A stretch of 64,000 nt of DNA from an uncultured Roseivirga sp. GTDB lineage: Bacteria; Bacteroidota; Bacteroidia; Cytophagales; Cyclobacteriaceae. The position numbers and the translations under genes are program-made. The stretch spans positions 868,001 to 932,000 of the forward strand of contig CANLOY010000001.1 of the NCBI GenBank assembly GCA_947493005.1, read 5' to 3'. The first letter of the stretch is position 1, and each line of letters opens with the position of its first letter. The notes under the pieces are model-generated. The model did no database searches. It was not told the origin of the DNA and saw only the letters and a list, made by a program, of their open reading frames with translations. Shown here one piece after another: positions 17,163 through 25,949 of this stretch.

Positions 17163-17191
17163 AAAAGCGACCTAGATAGGTCGCTTTTTTT
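17163..17191 (+). terminator. Rho-independent terminator of the metalloprotease gene
   Basis: AAAAGCGACCTA pairs perfectly with TAGGTCGCTTTT, followed by further T residues, 20 bp after the stop codon. This is the clearest terminator in the window. Confidence 0.92.
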
Positions 17192-17337
17192 ATGTCTTTT
17201 GAGTTAAACTTTTTATTCACCCCCCTTTTATCCTGAATGGAGCCGAGAGAGCTTATTATGTAGTTGTTGAAAGCACTTCTCCAGTAAAGGCCCTTAGGCC
17301 CTGCTCATGGTTAAAGGAAGACCAGTCGATAATCAGA

Positions 17338-18582
17338 TTATATCAAGGTTTTTAAGACAAGGTCCTTCTTATAGAGGTTTCCGTTTCGTTTGATAATAAT
17401 AGACAGTTTAGAACCTTCAGGCTCACGCAAGAATCCATTAATGTCAGAAAACGAATAGAAAAATATTGGTCTCCCCTCAATAGAAATAATTTCATCGCCA
17501 GGTTGAATGTCCTTTTCCGAAGCAGGAGAATTAGGGATGATTTTAGAAATAAAGAAACGCTTCGATTCACCCTCTTTTCCTTCAGTATTAAAAGTAAAAC
17601 CAGCAGTATTAAACTTGAAAGGGTCTCTGTACGACTTGGTCTTCTTTAAATAAACTGCTGAATTCAGGTAGTCAAAGATTACAGTAAACCTTGAGAGAAT
17701 ATCAGAACCAATCGTTCCATGTCTGGTTAGCTCTCTTCCTTTGCCACCTACAACTTTCTTAACCTGCCAGTTATCTGGAAAAGAGGTAACTACTCTATTG
17801 AAGTTAAACTTGCGGCCGAACTTTAACTTTTTGACCCTGCCTACTTTTCCTTCAAGAAGTCCGGTAAGGCTACTTCCTAGAGTATGTTCAACCGCCTTTT
17901 TAGGAACAACAATGTTATCATGTCTTTGCTGGTCTAAGAACAAGGCACTACTTGCACCAGTGTCAATAAGCAGGTTGATATTAGCTTTTTTCTCACCTTT
18001 TTGTTTGACATGGGCTTTGATGTAAGGCCTGAAGTTTATGATGTCTACATCTACCTTTTTGAAACCTTTAGGTACTTTGAATTTAGCAGGTTCATATAGT
18101 CTGAGTTTCTCGTTTTTGTAATCTATTTCCACTACAAAACGATTGAATAACTCAGAACCTAGTACCCCATGAGCGTTAACCCCAAGAATGTTTTCCACGT
18201 CCATTTTATTCTCTTCTAAAACGAGCATGGATTGATCTGCACCATTCACCCCCTTCATTTGAATGTTGATATCATTGGCTACCAATAAGTCAGTGATTTT
18301 ATTTCCGTTTTCAGCATAGATTGGAATGGTTCTGGCATTAGCAAGGTTGTTCTCTGCAATTACCAGTCGGTCAAAGATCATTCCCGATTCTGAACCTGTA
18401 TCCAAAATAAAGTTGAAGGGTCCTTGCTCATTAACAAGAATCGGAACAACAATCAGGTTACTTTCTTCTTTAAAGCTAAGTTCTACATATTGCTTCCCGT
18501 TGTCGAACGAAAACCCAAGTGGGTTTTGAGCAAAACAGGATATAGAGACGAAAAATGTGGCGATCAGTAAATAATATCTCAT
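17338..18582 (-). CDS. Retropepsin-like aspartyl protease family protein with PDZ domain (paralog)
   Basis: The 414-residue exported protein repeats the architecture of the gene at 664-1833: signal peptide, two DTG halves (residues about 61-63, ILDTGSE, and 207-209, LIDTGAS), each followed by a GVLGSELF or GTIGSDIL flap-like segment, and a C-terminal PDZ domain (about 335-410, NSPASEKDIQPGDEII). Sequence identity to the paralog is modest outside the motifs, so the duplication is not recent. The substrate is unknown; periplasmic location is inferred. Confidence 0.85.
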   Translation of the reverse strand: MRYYLLIATFFVSISCFAQNPLGFSFDNGKQYVELSFKEESNLIVVPILVNEQGPFNFILDTGSESGMIFDRLVIAENNLANARTIPIYAENGNKITDLLVANDINIQMKGVNGADQSMLVLEENKMDVENILGVNAHGVLGSELFNRFVVEIDYKNEKLRLYEPAKFKVPKGFKKVDVDIINFRPYIKAHVKQKGEKKANINLLIDTGASSALFLDQQRHDNIVVPKKAVEHTLGSSLTGLLEGKVGRVKKLKFGRKFNFNRVVTSFPDNWQVKKVVGGKGRELTRHGTIGSDILSRFTVIFDYLNSAVYLKKTKSYRDPFKFNTAGFTFNTEGKEGESKRFFISKIIPNSPASEKDIQPGDEIISIEGRPIFFYSFSDINGFLREPEGSKLSIIIKRNGNLYKKDLVLKTLI

Positions 18583-18649
18583 AGACTTAGGTTTGTGGTG
18601 GAAAAATGTCTCAAGTCAGTTATTTAACACTAACGGGACATTGAGACCC

Positions 18650-19090
18650 TTAGTTTTTTCGGAAAACCCTTCTGTAGATAGGTTTCCGGTAGAGAAACGG
18701 CATTAACAATATCGGATAAATTAAGTAGGTAAGAAACTTATTATCAGTTGTATACTCAATAGCGTCTGTTATCAGACAACCATTTTCGTGTGCCTCAACC
18801 TTATGATGATGCCTCCAAAAAGTAAATGGAAACGGCATTTTCCTGCCTTCATCTACAAATTCAAACACCTGATCATTTTCATTATCAAAAGTGATTTCAC
18901 TAAGCCATTTTTGTCGGCTGAATTTGAAATCAAGATCTAACTCAACAAAGTCACCTTGCCGGCAACCATCAAAACGAATAAGGTCGACAGAAGGAAAGGG
19001 TGGGTTGAGTTTGAGAAACAACTCTTGATTAAAGCCAGCCTTTACATTGGCTAAAGTACTATGGACTTGTGTTTGAACTTGAAGCAACAT
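18650..19090 (-). CDS. SRPBCC-superfamily (START/Bet v 1-like) protein
   Basis: This 146-residue protein has the helix-grip pattern of the SRPBCC ligand-binding fold, with the FWRHHHKVEAHENG segment characteristic of a bacterial subgroup often annotated as ligand-binding SRPBCC protein. There is no signal peptide. The C-terminus has a hydrophobic stretch (YLIYPILLMPFLY) that may touch the membrane. Function is unknown. It is transcribed away from the CHAT gene, with 43 bp or more between the starts. Confidence 0.72.
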   Translation of the reverse strand: MLLQVQTQVHSTLANVKAGFNQELFLKLNPPFPSVDLIRFDGCRQGDFVELDLDFKFSRQKWLSEITFDNENDQVFEFVDEGRKMPFPFTFWRHHHKVEAHENGCLITDAIEYTTDNKFLTYLIYPILLMPFLYRKPIYRRVFRKN

Positions 19091-19133
19091 ACCTATTTAA
19101 CATGAAATACAAACTATTGTTGGTACCTAACAG

Positions 19134-22100
19134 TTGTTTGGATGTTGGCGTATTGTTTGTAAATTCAGTGGAATTCGCCTTAACCATACATCTGTGCATC
19201 AAATTATAAGACTTATCGCCTTTTTGGTGGTACTTACATTATTTATTTTTCCTCCGGGCAGCAGTGCCCATGCACAAGAGCGCACAATAAAATCTAAGTA
19301 TGAGTTTAGCACTCCTGAGCTAAATGCTGCTCAAAAACTTTATAGTGGTAAAAAATATGCCGAAGCCCTTTCTGCATTCGAAGCCATAATTGAGAAAGCT
19401 AAAGCCAGCCAAAACTATGAAGAGCAGATCTTCGCTATGGAAAAGCGAGCATTGGCTCTAAGAAGACTAAACCGCTATGACGATGCCATTGAAACAATGG
19501 ATCAAGCTATCCAGCTTGCTTTGGATAAGCTACCAAAGGGTCATTTCTTGGTTTCAAGAATGTACTATACAAGGGGAACCACAGACCATAACTTGAGAAA
19601 CTTCTATAATGCAAGAGCATTTCTAGATACTGCTGTGGTTTACTATAGGGGTGCCAACACTTATGATTCTGCTACTTACTATAGAATGGTAGAATACAAG
19701 TATTATGCGTATCAATATTCAGAAGGTTCTTCAGACACACTATTGAAATATTTGGATAAGTTGAAACAACTGGAAGAAATAAGGCAGAACAAACTATATA
19801 AGCCAGATGTAATTCTTAATATTCTGCAAGGTTATCCAACCATTTATATTCAAAAAGGAGATTTTCAACAAGCATTAGCCCATGCGATTCGAGGTTATAA
19901 GTATGCAATTGAAAATAGAGAAAAGGTATCAAATAGATATTTAGCAGAGGCTCAATACTATTTGGCACAAGTACTCTATTTCAAAAAGGAGTTCGTTTTA
20001 GCGAGGGATGTGGGTCTTTTGGCAATGCCAATAGTTGAAAGTACTCCAAAGAACTTGATGCCGGAGTACTATGCTTTTAATAATCTTCTTGGGGCCATTT
20101 ATATGGCTTTAAATGAATATGAAGAGGCCCTTCCATATTTTCAGAAAGCTGCGTCAGAGCCTTTAAGTAGAGGAGGTTCTTCTAAAAACAGGGACAGGGA
20201 AATATTTCGAAGTCAAGTAATCATGAACCTAGGTATCTGCTATACTAACTTAAACAAAAACATACTTGCGAAAGAGTACTTTCAAAGATCTTTGGAATTG
20301 AGGAAAGACTACATCTCCATACCTAATTCGGGCTTTCATGACATTTATGAGTTTTTCGGTGATTTTTATTCGAGAAATGGAGATTGGGCTAATGCAATGA
20401 TATCCTATGATTCTGCACTTAGAAATGGGTTATCTTCATATAACGGACCTCTTTTAAAATTCCCAAATGATGACAAACAAGATTATTCCTATGCAGATTT
20501 AAGGGCTCTTTCAAAAAAAACAAATAGTTTGAAAGAAGTTGCAGAAAGCCAGAGGGAGCCTAAAGATTTTTTGCTGTCTGCTCAAAAGTATGTTCAAAAG
20601 ACACATGATCTTCTAATGAGGAGTAGAGGTGATTTTGCTGCCTCAGAAGGAAAGCTTTTTCTTAGTGAAAACTTCAAAGGCCTTTATGAAACAGGTCTTG
20701 ATGCTTGTTATCAACTATATTCCTCGACCGGTGATTTAAAGTTTTTTGAATGGGCTACATTATTTGCCAAACAGAGTAAGGGAATATTGTTTCTGGAACA
20801 ATCTCAAGAGTTTAGTTTGGTGAACAGTGAGTTATTATCACAAGATCTAAAAGAGTTATTCTTTGAGTCAAAAAGGGACTTAGAAAACCTTCAAAAGAGT
20901 TTTGAAAAGTTGATTAACACTTCCTTTACAAGTGACTCTGTAATTAGTCTGAATGAAGAGCTAATACTTGCTAGGCAAAGGAATGAAAAAGTAAAGGATA
21001 GTATCACAAACGTCCTATCTGAGTATAGTTTAGATGAGACTATTTCTGCTAGAATACTTAAAGAAAGAGCAACTCTTGAAATTCCTGAAGATCAACTGTT
21101 GATAGAATACTTTTATGGTCAGGATAATATTTATGTATTAGGGAAAAGCTCCGAATCAGTTTCATTTCAAAGAATTGATAGAAATGAAAGTTTTGATAAG
21201 TCACTAAGAGGTCTTATTGATATTGTATCAAGACCTCCTGTAGTTTCCGAGATAGAAAATGACTTTTCTTCTTTCACAAAATACTCATCCTATCTCTACA
21301 AAAAGTTGGTTGAGCCTACCTTGGATATTTTAGGAACACAACCGAAACATTTGATAATTGTGCCTGACGAATTTTTATCAAGGTTACCTTTTGAGACCCT
21401 TGTAAAAGGTGAAACAACAAAATCAAATGGTTTTAATGAGTTAAACTATTTGACACGATCTTTTAGTATTCAATATGAGTTGTCCTCGGAATTATTTAGC
21501 AATGAACATAACAAAATCAAGGCAAGAAAACGGCTTTTGGGAATTGGCTTTAAGCAGTCTTTAGAGTCCGATTACGGGTCTTTGCCTGGAACCGATAGAG
21601 AGATTGAATATCTACAATCGGAAGTTGAAGGAACCTATATGATTGAAAAGTCGGGGAATAAAAAGGACTTTTTGAATGCTGCAAGAGACTATGATATTCT
21701 ACATTTAGCCGTTCACGGGGAAGCAGATAGTACCAATAGATATGAGTCTAATTTGATTTTTAATGGGGCAGGAGACAATGTATTGAATACTAATGATCTT
21801 TATTTGGCTGGATTAAATGCAAGGTTAACAGTTTTAAGTGCTTGTGAAAGTGGTATCGGCCCTGTCAATAGAGGAGAGGGGACGTTTAGTGTAGCAAGGG
21901 GGTTTGCTCTAGTGGGAGTCCCTTCTGTAGTAATGAGTTTATGGAAAGTTAATGACAAGATCACCTCTGGCTTGATGGTTGACATGTACAAGAATTTTGT
22001 AGAGGAAGGCAAGCCTATTAATCAAGCATTACGTTATTCAAAGTTGAAATACTTGGATGGTAGCGATGAATATTCGGCACATCCATATTATTGGGCTCCC

Positions 22101-22235
22101 TTTTTACAATTAGGTCAGAATATTGCCTATAATGAGAGAAATATCGGAAATCAAGAAACTATTTTTTACATAATAGGTGGCCTTGCCTTAATGTCGTTAC
22201 TAATATTTCTTGGAAAAAGAAAAAGGGCCATTTAG
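19134..22235 (+). CDS. Exported TPR-CHAT caspase-like protease, membrane-anchored
   Basis: About 1033 residues. A signal-like segment (IIRLIAFLVVLTLFIF, ending SAHAQ) is followed by many TPR repeats (about 60-470), a helical linker, and a C-terminal CHAT domain (about 700-1000). The CHAT catalytic dyad is present: His861 in HLAVHGEAD and Cys904 in LSACESG. A last hydrophobic segment (FYIIGGLALMSLLIFLG) and a KRKR tail anchor it in the membrane. The frame opens with ATG 19134; a GTG at 19194 would give a much more usual signal peptide. CHAT proteases are activated through their repeat domains and cut partner proteins. It converges on an ECF sigma/anti-sigma operon. Confidence 0.88.
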   Translation: MFGCWRIVCKFSGIRLNHTSVHQIIRLIAFLVVLTLFIFPPGSSAHAQERTIKSKYEFSTPELNAAQKLYSGKKYAEALSAFEAIIEKAKASQNYEEQIFAMEKRALALRRLNRYDDAIETMDQAIQLALDKLPKGHFLVSRMYYTRGTTDHNLRNFYNARAFLDTAVVYYRGANTYDSATYYRMVEYKYYAYQYSEGSSDTLLKYLDKLKQLEEIRQNKLYKPDVILNILQGYPTIYIQKGDFQQALAHAIRGYKYAIENREKVSNRYLAEAQYYLAQVLYFKKEFVLARDVGLLAMPIVESTPKNLMPEYYAFNNLLGAIYMALNEYEEALPYFQKAASEPLSRGGSSKNRDREIFRSQVIMNLGICYTNLNKNILAKEYFQRSLELRKDYISIPNSGFHDIYEFFGDFYSRNGDWANAMISYDSALRNGLSSYNGPLLKFPNDDKQDYSYADLRALSKKTNSLKEVAESQREPKDFLLSAQKYVQKTHDLLMRSRGDFAASEGKLFLSENFKGLYETGLDACYQLYSSTGDLKFFEWATLFAKQSKGILFLEQSQEFSLVNSELLSQDLKELFFESKRDLENLQKSFEKLINTSFTSDSVISLNEELILARQRNEKVKDSITNVLSEYSLDETISARILKERATLEIPEDQLLIEYFYGQDNIYVLGKSSESVSFQRIDRNESFDKSLRGLIDIVSRPPVVSEIENDFSSFTKYSSYLYKKLVEPTLDILGTQPKHLIIVPDEFLSRLPFETLVKGETTKSNGFNELNYLTRSFSIQYELSSELFSNEHNKIKARKRLLGIGFKQSLESDYGSLPGTDREIEYLQSEVEGTYMIEKSGNKKDFLNAARDYDILHLAVHGEADSTNRYESNLIFNGAGDNVLNTNDLYLAGLNARLTVLSACESGIGPVNRGEGTFSVARGFALVGVPSVVMSLWKVNDKITSGLMVDMYKNFVEEGKPINQALRYSKLKYLDGSDEYSAHPYYWAPFLQLGQNIAYNERNIGNQETIFYIIGGLALMSLLIFLGKRKRAI

Positions 22236-22240
22236 CCCTT
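22221..22240 (-). terminator. Terminator of the sigma/anti-sigma operon, inside the CHAT 3' end
   Basis: On the minus strand AAGGGC and GCCCTT form a six-pair stem around a six-base loop, followed by TTTTTC. It spans the last codons and stop of the convergent CHAT gene. Confidence 0.5.
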
Positions 22241-22287
22241 CCTCTCGCGTGTATATGTGTGTGAAAAAAGATTCTTTAAAAGTTAGG

Positions 22288-23304
22288 TTACATAACCTTT
22301 TCTAAGATAAAGGCCCAACCTTTACCATTTCTTCCGTTTGCCTTTCTTAGGATAATGTATTCTACTATATCTCCTCTTTTAAGGCCTATAATTGGATCCT
22401 CATTGTGAAACTTATAAGTTTTGTTTTCCCTGAGATCAATAATTTCCCCGTATTGAATTTGTCTATTATCGTATACAACACCACTCGGAGAGTCTTCAGT
22501 GTCTGGTTCAAGAACACTTGTCTCAACACCGGCATCTCCGTCAGGAGTATCGAAAATTTCAATATTCAGTTTCTTCAATACCTCAGTACTCTTTAGTTTG
22601 TATGCATTTTCTTTTGTAGCCAAGGATGCAAGAGAAGAAAGTGCTTCTTCTTCTTTATCGGCAGCTAATAGCGCCATACTCAAGAACCACTTTGATTGGT
22701 CTTTGTAAGTAGAGAAGTTGTTAAGCGTAGTATTTAAGTTTTTAACAGCAGTTTCATAATTGCCGGTTTCTATATTGGCAATGCCCATATAGAAATAGTT
22801 TTCGGCAGTTTTTTCTACTTCAACAAGTGCTTCAAATTTTTCAGCAGCCAGGGCATAATTCCCTGCATCGTAGGCATTGTAAGCTTCAGCACTCATAGAT
22901 GCTGCACGAGTTTCACCCCTAACCGCACCATTCAGGTTGTTATAGGGTTCATAATATTCTGTAAACACGTCTTGCGAGGACGGGAGACCGTTACCGGTCA
23001 AAACTAGGTAGCCTACCGATGCAATAAGCATCAAGCTGGCAGCTACCATATACACTTTTTTCATAGCAGTCTGGTTATTTTTATTAGTCGATTCCTTTGG
23101 GTTGAGAGAGTCCTCTATGTCAGTAAAAAAGGACTTAATTTCTCTGCGGGCTTCTAGTTTAACGGCAAGTTTGATCTCCTTGATTTCCTGAAACTCCTGA
23201 TTAAACTCAGGATCGTTCTTCAATCGCTCGTTAAAGGCTTTTAGTTCTGCCTTATCCAATTCGTTGGAAAAATATCTGTCTAACAGATCAAAATTGCTCA
23301 TCAA
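22288..23304 (-). CDS. Anti-sigma-like membrane protein with periplasmic TPR repeats
   Basis: The 338-residue protein has an N-terminal cytoplasmic part (1-80: DLLDRYFSNELDKAELKAF) resembling anti-sigma N-domains, one membrane segment (about 81-103, VYMVAASLMLIASVGYLVL), and an outer part with TPR-like repeats (about 140-260, NYALAAEKFEAL, NYFYMGIANIETGNYETAV) and a C-terminal domain. It follows the sigma gene by 14 bp, so the two are cotranscribed. It probably holds the sigma factor until an outside signal acts on the TPR part. It could be a substrate or partner of the facing CHAT protease; this is inference. Confidence 0.78.
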   Translation of the reverse strand: MMSNFDLLDRYFSNELDKAELKAFNERLKNDPEFNQEFQEIKEIKLAVKLEARREIKSFFTDIEDSLNPKESTNKNNQTAMKKVYMVAASLMLIASVGYLVLTGNGLPSSQDVFTEYYEPYNNLNGAVRGETRAASMSAEAYNAYDAGNYALAAEKFEALVEVEKTAENYFYMGIANIETGNYETAVKNLNTTLNNFSTYKDQSKWFLSMALLAADKEEEALSSLASLATKENAYKLKSTEVLKKLNIEIFDTPDGDAGVETSVLEPDTEDSPSGVVYDNRQIQYGEIIDLRENKTYKFHNEDPIIGLKRGDIVEYIILRKANGRNGKGWAFILEKVM

Positions 23305-23318
23305 TAAAGTATTTAACC

Positions 23319-23855
23319 CTACAGCTGGTTTTTAATTCTTTGGAGACACTTGTACTTAAGGTTTTTTACAGTGTTTCCGTTTTTATAGTTCATTACTTCA
23401 GCGATCTCGTCATTCGTCAAGTTGTTGAAGTAAAATAGTTTCAATATCTGACTGCAAGGTTCTCCAAGCTCTTCTACCAGCTTTTTGATTTTCTTAATCC
23501 TTATTTCTTTCTCGGGGCTTTCTTCTTCTATGCTTTCGAATAAATCATCCTCATCGAGTTCTTCCTGATAAGAAATCTTTGATTTTCTTCGGTTATCAGC
23601 TAAAAGCTTGTTTTTGCCTATTGAGTAGAGATAAGTTTTAATCCCTGCATCATTCATTTCTTCAAATGATTCTTCCAGAACGTTTTCATAGAAGGAGAGA
23701 ATCGAGTACTGAAATATATCAACAGCCTCTTCATCTGTGCACTTGTGCGTATAGGTAATCCACTTAATAAAGCTGGTTCTATACTTTTTATATATATCCT
23801 CAAGTGCTTTGCGGTCACCGTTCCGTAACCGCAAGATGAACGAGTTTACACTCAT
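23319..23855 (-). CDS. ECF-type RNA polymerase sigma-70 factor
   Basis: The 178-residue protein has region 2 at about 20-90 (DIYKKYRTSFIKWI, DEEAVDIFQYSILSFYENV, LYSIGKNKLLADNRRK) and region 4 at about 120-175 with a helix-turn-helix (NNLTNDEIAEVMNYKNGNTVKNLKYKCLQRI). There is an acidic linker between them. It heads a two-gene operon with the anti-sigma-like protein. Its targets are unknown; I see no duplicated promoter motif nearby that would name them. Confidence 0.88.
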   Translation of the reverse strand: MSVNSFILRLRNGDRKALEDIYKKYRTSFIKWITYTHKCTDEEAVDIFQYSILSFYENVLEESFEEMNDAGIKTYLYSIGKNKLLADNRRKSKISYQEELDEDDLFESIEEESPEKEIRIKKIKKLVEELGEPCSQILKLFYFNNLTNDEIAEVMNYKNGNTVKNLKYKCLQRIKNQL

Positions 23856-24085
23856 GCTCTCTTAACTTTAGTGATTAGGCAAACAAAAGGTCACCCAAAA
23901 GAGTAAGTTTTTTTTAATAATAATTCACGCGACAGATCATTAATTATAATCTGAAAGACAAAAGTCAAAAAATTCTTTGAATTGAAACACAACTAAAATG
24001 TTTTTCAAAAAGTCAAAGAAAAATATCAGTTATATGGGTGACTTTCATAATCTTGAATCATTAATATCATACAAGCAACTTATTT

Positions 24086-24586
24086 ATGGGTGCCAAATCA
24101 TATTTTCTGGTTGATAACAAGATACAATCAATGGACGAAGAATTCATTGAAGGAGTGGAGAAAAATGAATCTCCATCATCTGAAGTTTTGGCCGGAATTA
24201 ATGTTTTAATCATAGATGACAACCCCATAAACCTTATCGTTGCTGAAAAGACACTTCGTAAATTTGGTGCCAAATCTCTGAAAGCACTGTCTGCAAAAGA
24301 AGGTATTCAGAAATTTAACTCAGAAACAGTAAATCTGGTATTGATGGATTTACACATGCCAGGCATCGATGGTTTTAAAGCGACTGCACTGGTGCATGAA
24401 ACTGAAAAGTATAAATCAGATCCTGTTCCTATTTTGGCGTACACTACTTTTGCTTATGACGAAGTTCAAGCCAAGATAGATGAGCATAAACTTGACGGCT
24501 ATATAGGTAAGCCTTTTACCCAGGGTCAGGTTTTCGAAACTATCATGTCGGTTTTGCAAGTAAACGAAGCCTCTGAAGAGGTTTAA
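24086..24586 (+). CDS. Stand-alone receiver-domain response regulator
   Basis: The 166-residue protein has a single CheY-like receiver (about 38-158): acidic pair Asp44-Asp45, phosphoacceptor Asp88 in VLMDLHMPG, Thr120/Thr121 and Lys142 in IGKPF. The N-terminal 35 residues are acidic and not part of the domain; ATG 24131 would shorten them. There is no output domain, so it acts by protein contact, as in phosphorelays. No kinase adjoins it. Confidence 0.85.
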   Translation: MGAKSYFLVDNKIQSMDEEFIEGVEKNESPSSEVLAGINVLIIDDNPINLIVAEKTLRKFGAKSLKALSAKEGIQKFNSETVNLVLMDLHMPGIDGFKATALVHETEKYKSDPVPILAYTTFAYDEVQAKIDEHKLDGYIGKPFTQGQVFETIMSVLQVNEASEEV

Positions 24587-24628
24587 ATCCCCTTTCCAAA
24601 TCTTAGAAAATCTTCGTTAGTAATGCCA

Positions 24629-24659
24629 TTGGTAATTACTTGTCCATAGCTTATTTTTG
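24629..24659 (+). promoter_or_regulatory. glyA promoter (-33 TTG, -7 TATTTTTG)
   Basis: TTG at 24629-24631 and TATTTTTG at 24652-24659 are 20 bp apart, matching the Bacteroidota housekeeping promoter. The -7 box overlaps a TTG codon at 24657 that opens the longest frame, so that TTG cannot be the start; transcription would begin near 24666, leaving about 10 nt before ATG 24675. Confidence 0.55.
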
Positions 24660-24674
24660 GCAAAACTTTATTCA

Positions 24675-25949
24675 ATGCAGCACGACCAAACCGTCTTTGA
24701 CCTGATTTCAAAAGAAGAGAAAAGACAAACTGAAGGACTAGAACTTATCGCTTCCGAAAACTACGCTTCTTCACAGGTAATACAGGCCATGGGCTCTGTT
24801 CTAACCAATAAATACGCTGAAGGCCTTCCTGGTAAAAGATATTATGGAGGGTGCGAAGTTGTTGACGAAATTGAGAATCTGGCGATCGACAGAATCAAAG
24901 AGTTATTTGGTGCTACCTGGGCGAATGTGCAACCACACTCTGGTGCTCAGGCCAATGCTGCTGTAATGTTGGCATGTCTTAATCCTGGAGACAAAATTTT
25001 AGGTTTTGACCTTTCCCATGGAGGACATTTAACGCATGGTTCGCCAGTAAACTTTTCAGGGAAACTTTATCAGCCACATTTTTACGGAGTAGAAAGAGAA
25101 ACAGGTCTAATAGACTGGGATAAGGTAGAAGAAACTGCTGTTAAGGAAAAACCACAAATGATTATTTGCGGAGCTTCTGCTTATAGTCGTGATTGGGACT
25201 ATGCAAGGCTCAGAGATATTGCAGATGAAGTTGGCGCTATTCTATTGGCAGATGTATCGCACCCTTCTGGACTGATTGCAAGAGGCTTGCTAAATGATCC
25301 GATAGAGCACTGTCATATTGTAACCACAACAACTCATAAGACCTTAAGAGGCCCTAGAGGAGGCTTAATTATGATGGGAGAGGATTTTGAAAACCCTTGG
25401 GGTCATAAAACCATGAAAGGTGATATTAAGCTAATGTCTCAATTACTAGATGGGGGTGTTTTCCCTGGAACCCAAGGAGGGCCACTGGAGCATGTAATTG
25501 CAGCTAAAGCAGTTGCTTTTGGCGAGGCTTTGAGTGATGATTACATGAATTATGTACTTCAAGTGAAGAAGAATGCTGCAGTGATGGCGCAAGCTTTTGT
25601 AGACAGAGGCTATAACCTGATTTCGGGCGGAACAGATAATCACTTGATGCTGATTGACCTGGGCTCTAAAGGCATAACAGGAAAGCTTGCTGAAAAAGCA
25701 TTGGGGCTTGCAGATATCACAATCAACAAAAACATGGTTCCTTTTGATCAAAGGTCACCGTTTGTTACTTCAGGAATGAGAGTAGGTACGGCTGCCATTA
25801 CCACAAGAGGTTTGGTTGAAAACGATATGGAAAGAATCGTGGACTTGATGGATCAGGTGTTGAAGGATCCTGAAAATTCAGCTACCTTGAATAAGATTAA
25901 AGGAGATGTAAATTCCTGGATGAATAATTACCCTTTATTTAAGTCTTAA
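24675..25949 (+). CDS. glyA: Serine hydroxymethyltransferase
   Basis: This PLP enzyme interconverts serine and glycine with tetrahydrofolate in one-carbon metabolism. Signature features are LELIASENY at the N-terminus, [13 protein letters not shown], and the PLP-binding Lys222 in [13 protein letters not shown]. The length of 424 residues is standard. ATG 24675 (MQHDQTVF) is chosen over TTG 24657 because of the promoter position. tatC follows immediately, so glyA-tatC-rpiB form one transcription unit. Confidence 0.97.
   Translation: MQHDQTVFDLISKEEKRQTEGLELIASENYASSQVIQAMGSVLTNKYAEGLPGKRYYGGCEVVDEIENLAIDRIKELFGATWANVQPHSGAQANAAVMLACLNPGDKILGFDLSHGGHLTHGSPVNFSGKLYQPHFYGVERETGLIDWDKVEETAVKEKPQMIICGASAYSRDWDYARLRDIADEVGAILLADVSHPSGLIARGLLNDPIEHCHIVTTTTHKTLRGPRGGLIMMGEDFENPWGHKTMKGDIKLMSQLLDGGVFPGTQGGPLEHVIAAKAVAFGEALSDDYMNYVLQVKKNAAVMAQAFVDRGYNLISGGTDNHLMLIDLGSKGITGKLAEKALGLADITINKNMVPFDQRSPFVTSGMRVGTAAITTRGLVENDMERIVDLMDQVLKDPENSATLNKIKGDVNSWMNNYPLFKS

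Noticed and set aside
19134-23855. Assignment of the CHAT locus to a CRISPR type III-E system
   Set aside because: No repeats, cas genes or Cas7-like fusion are present; only the protease and sigma logic is similar.
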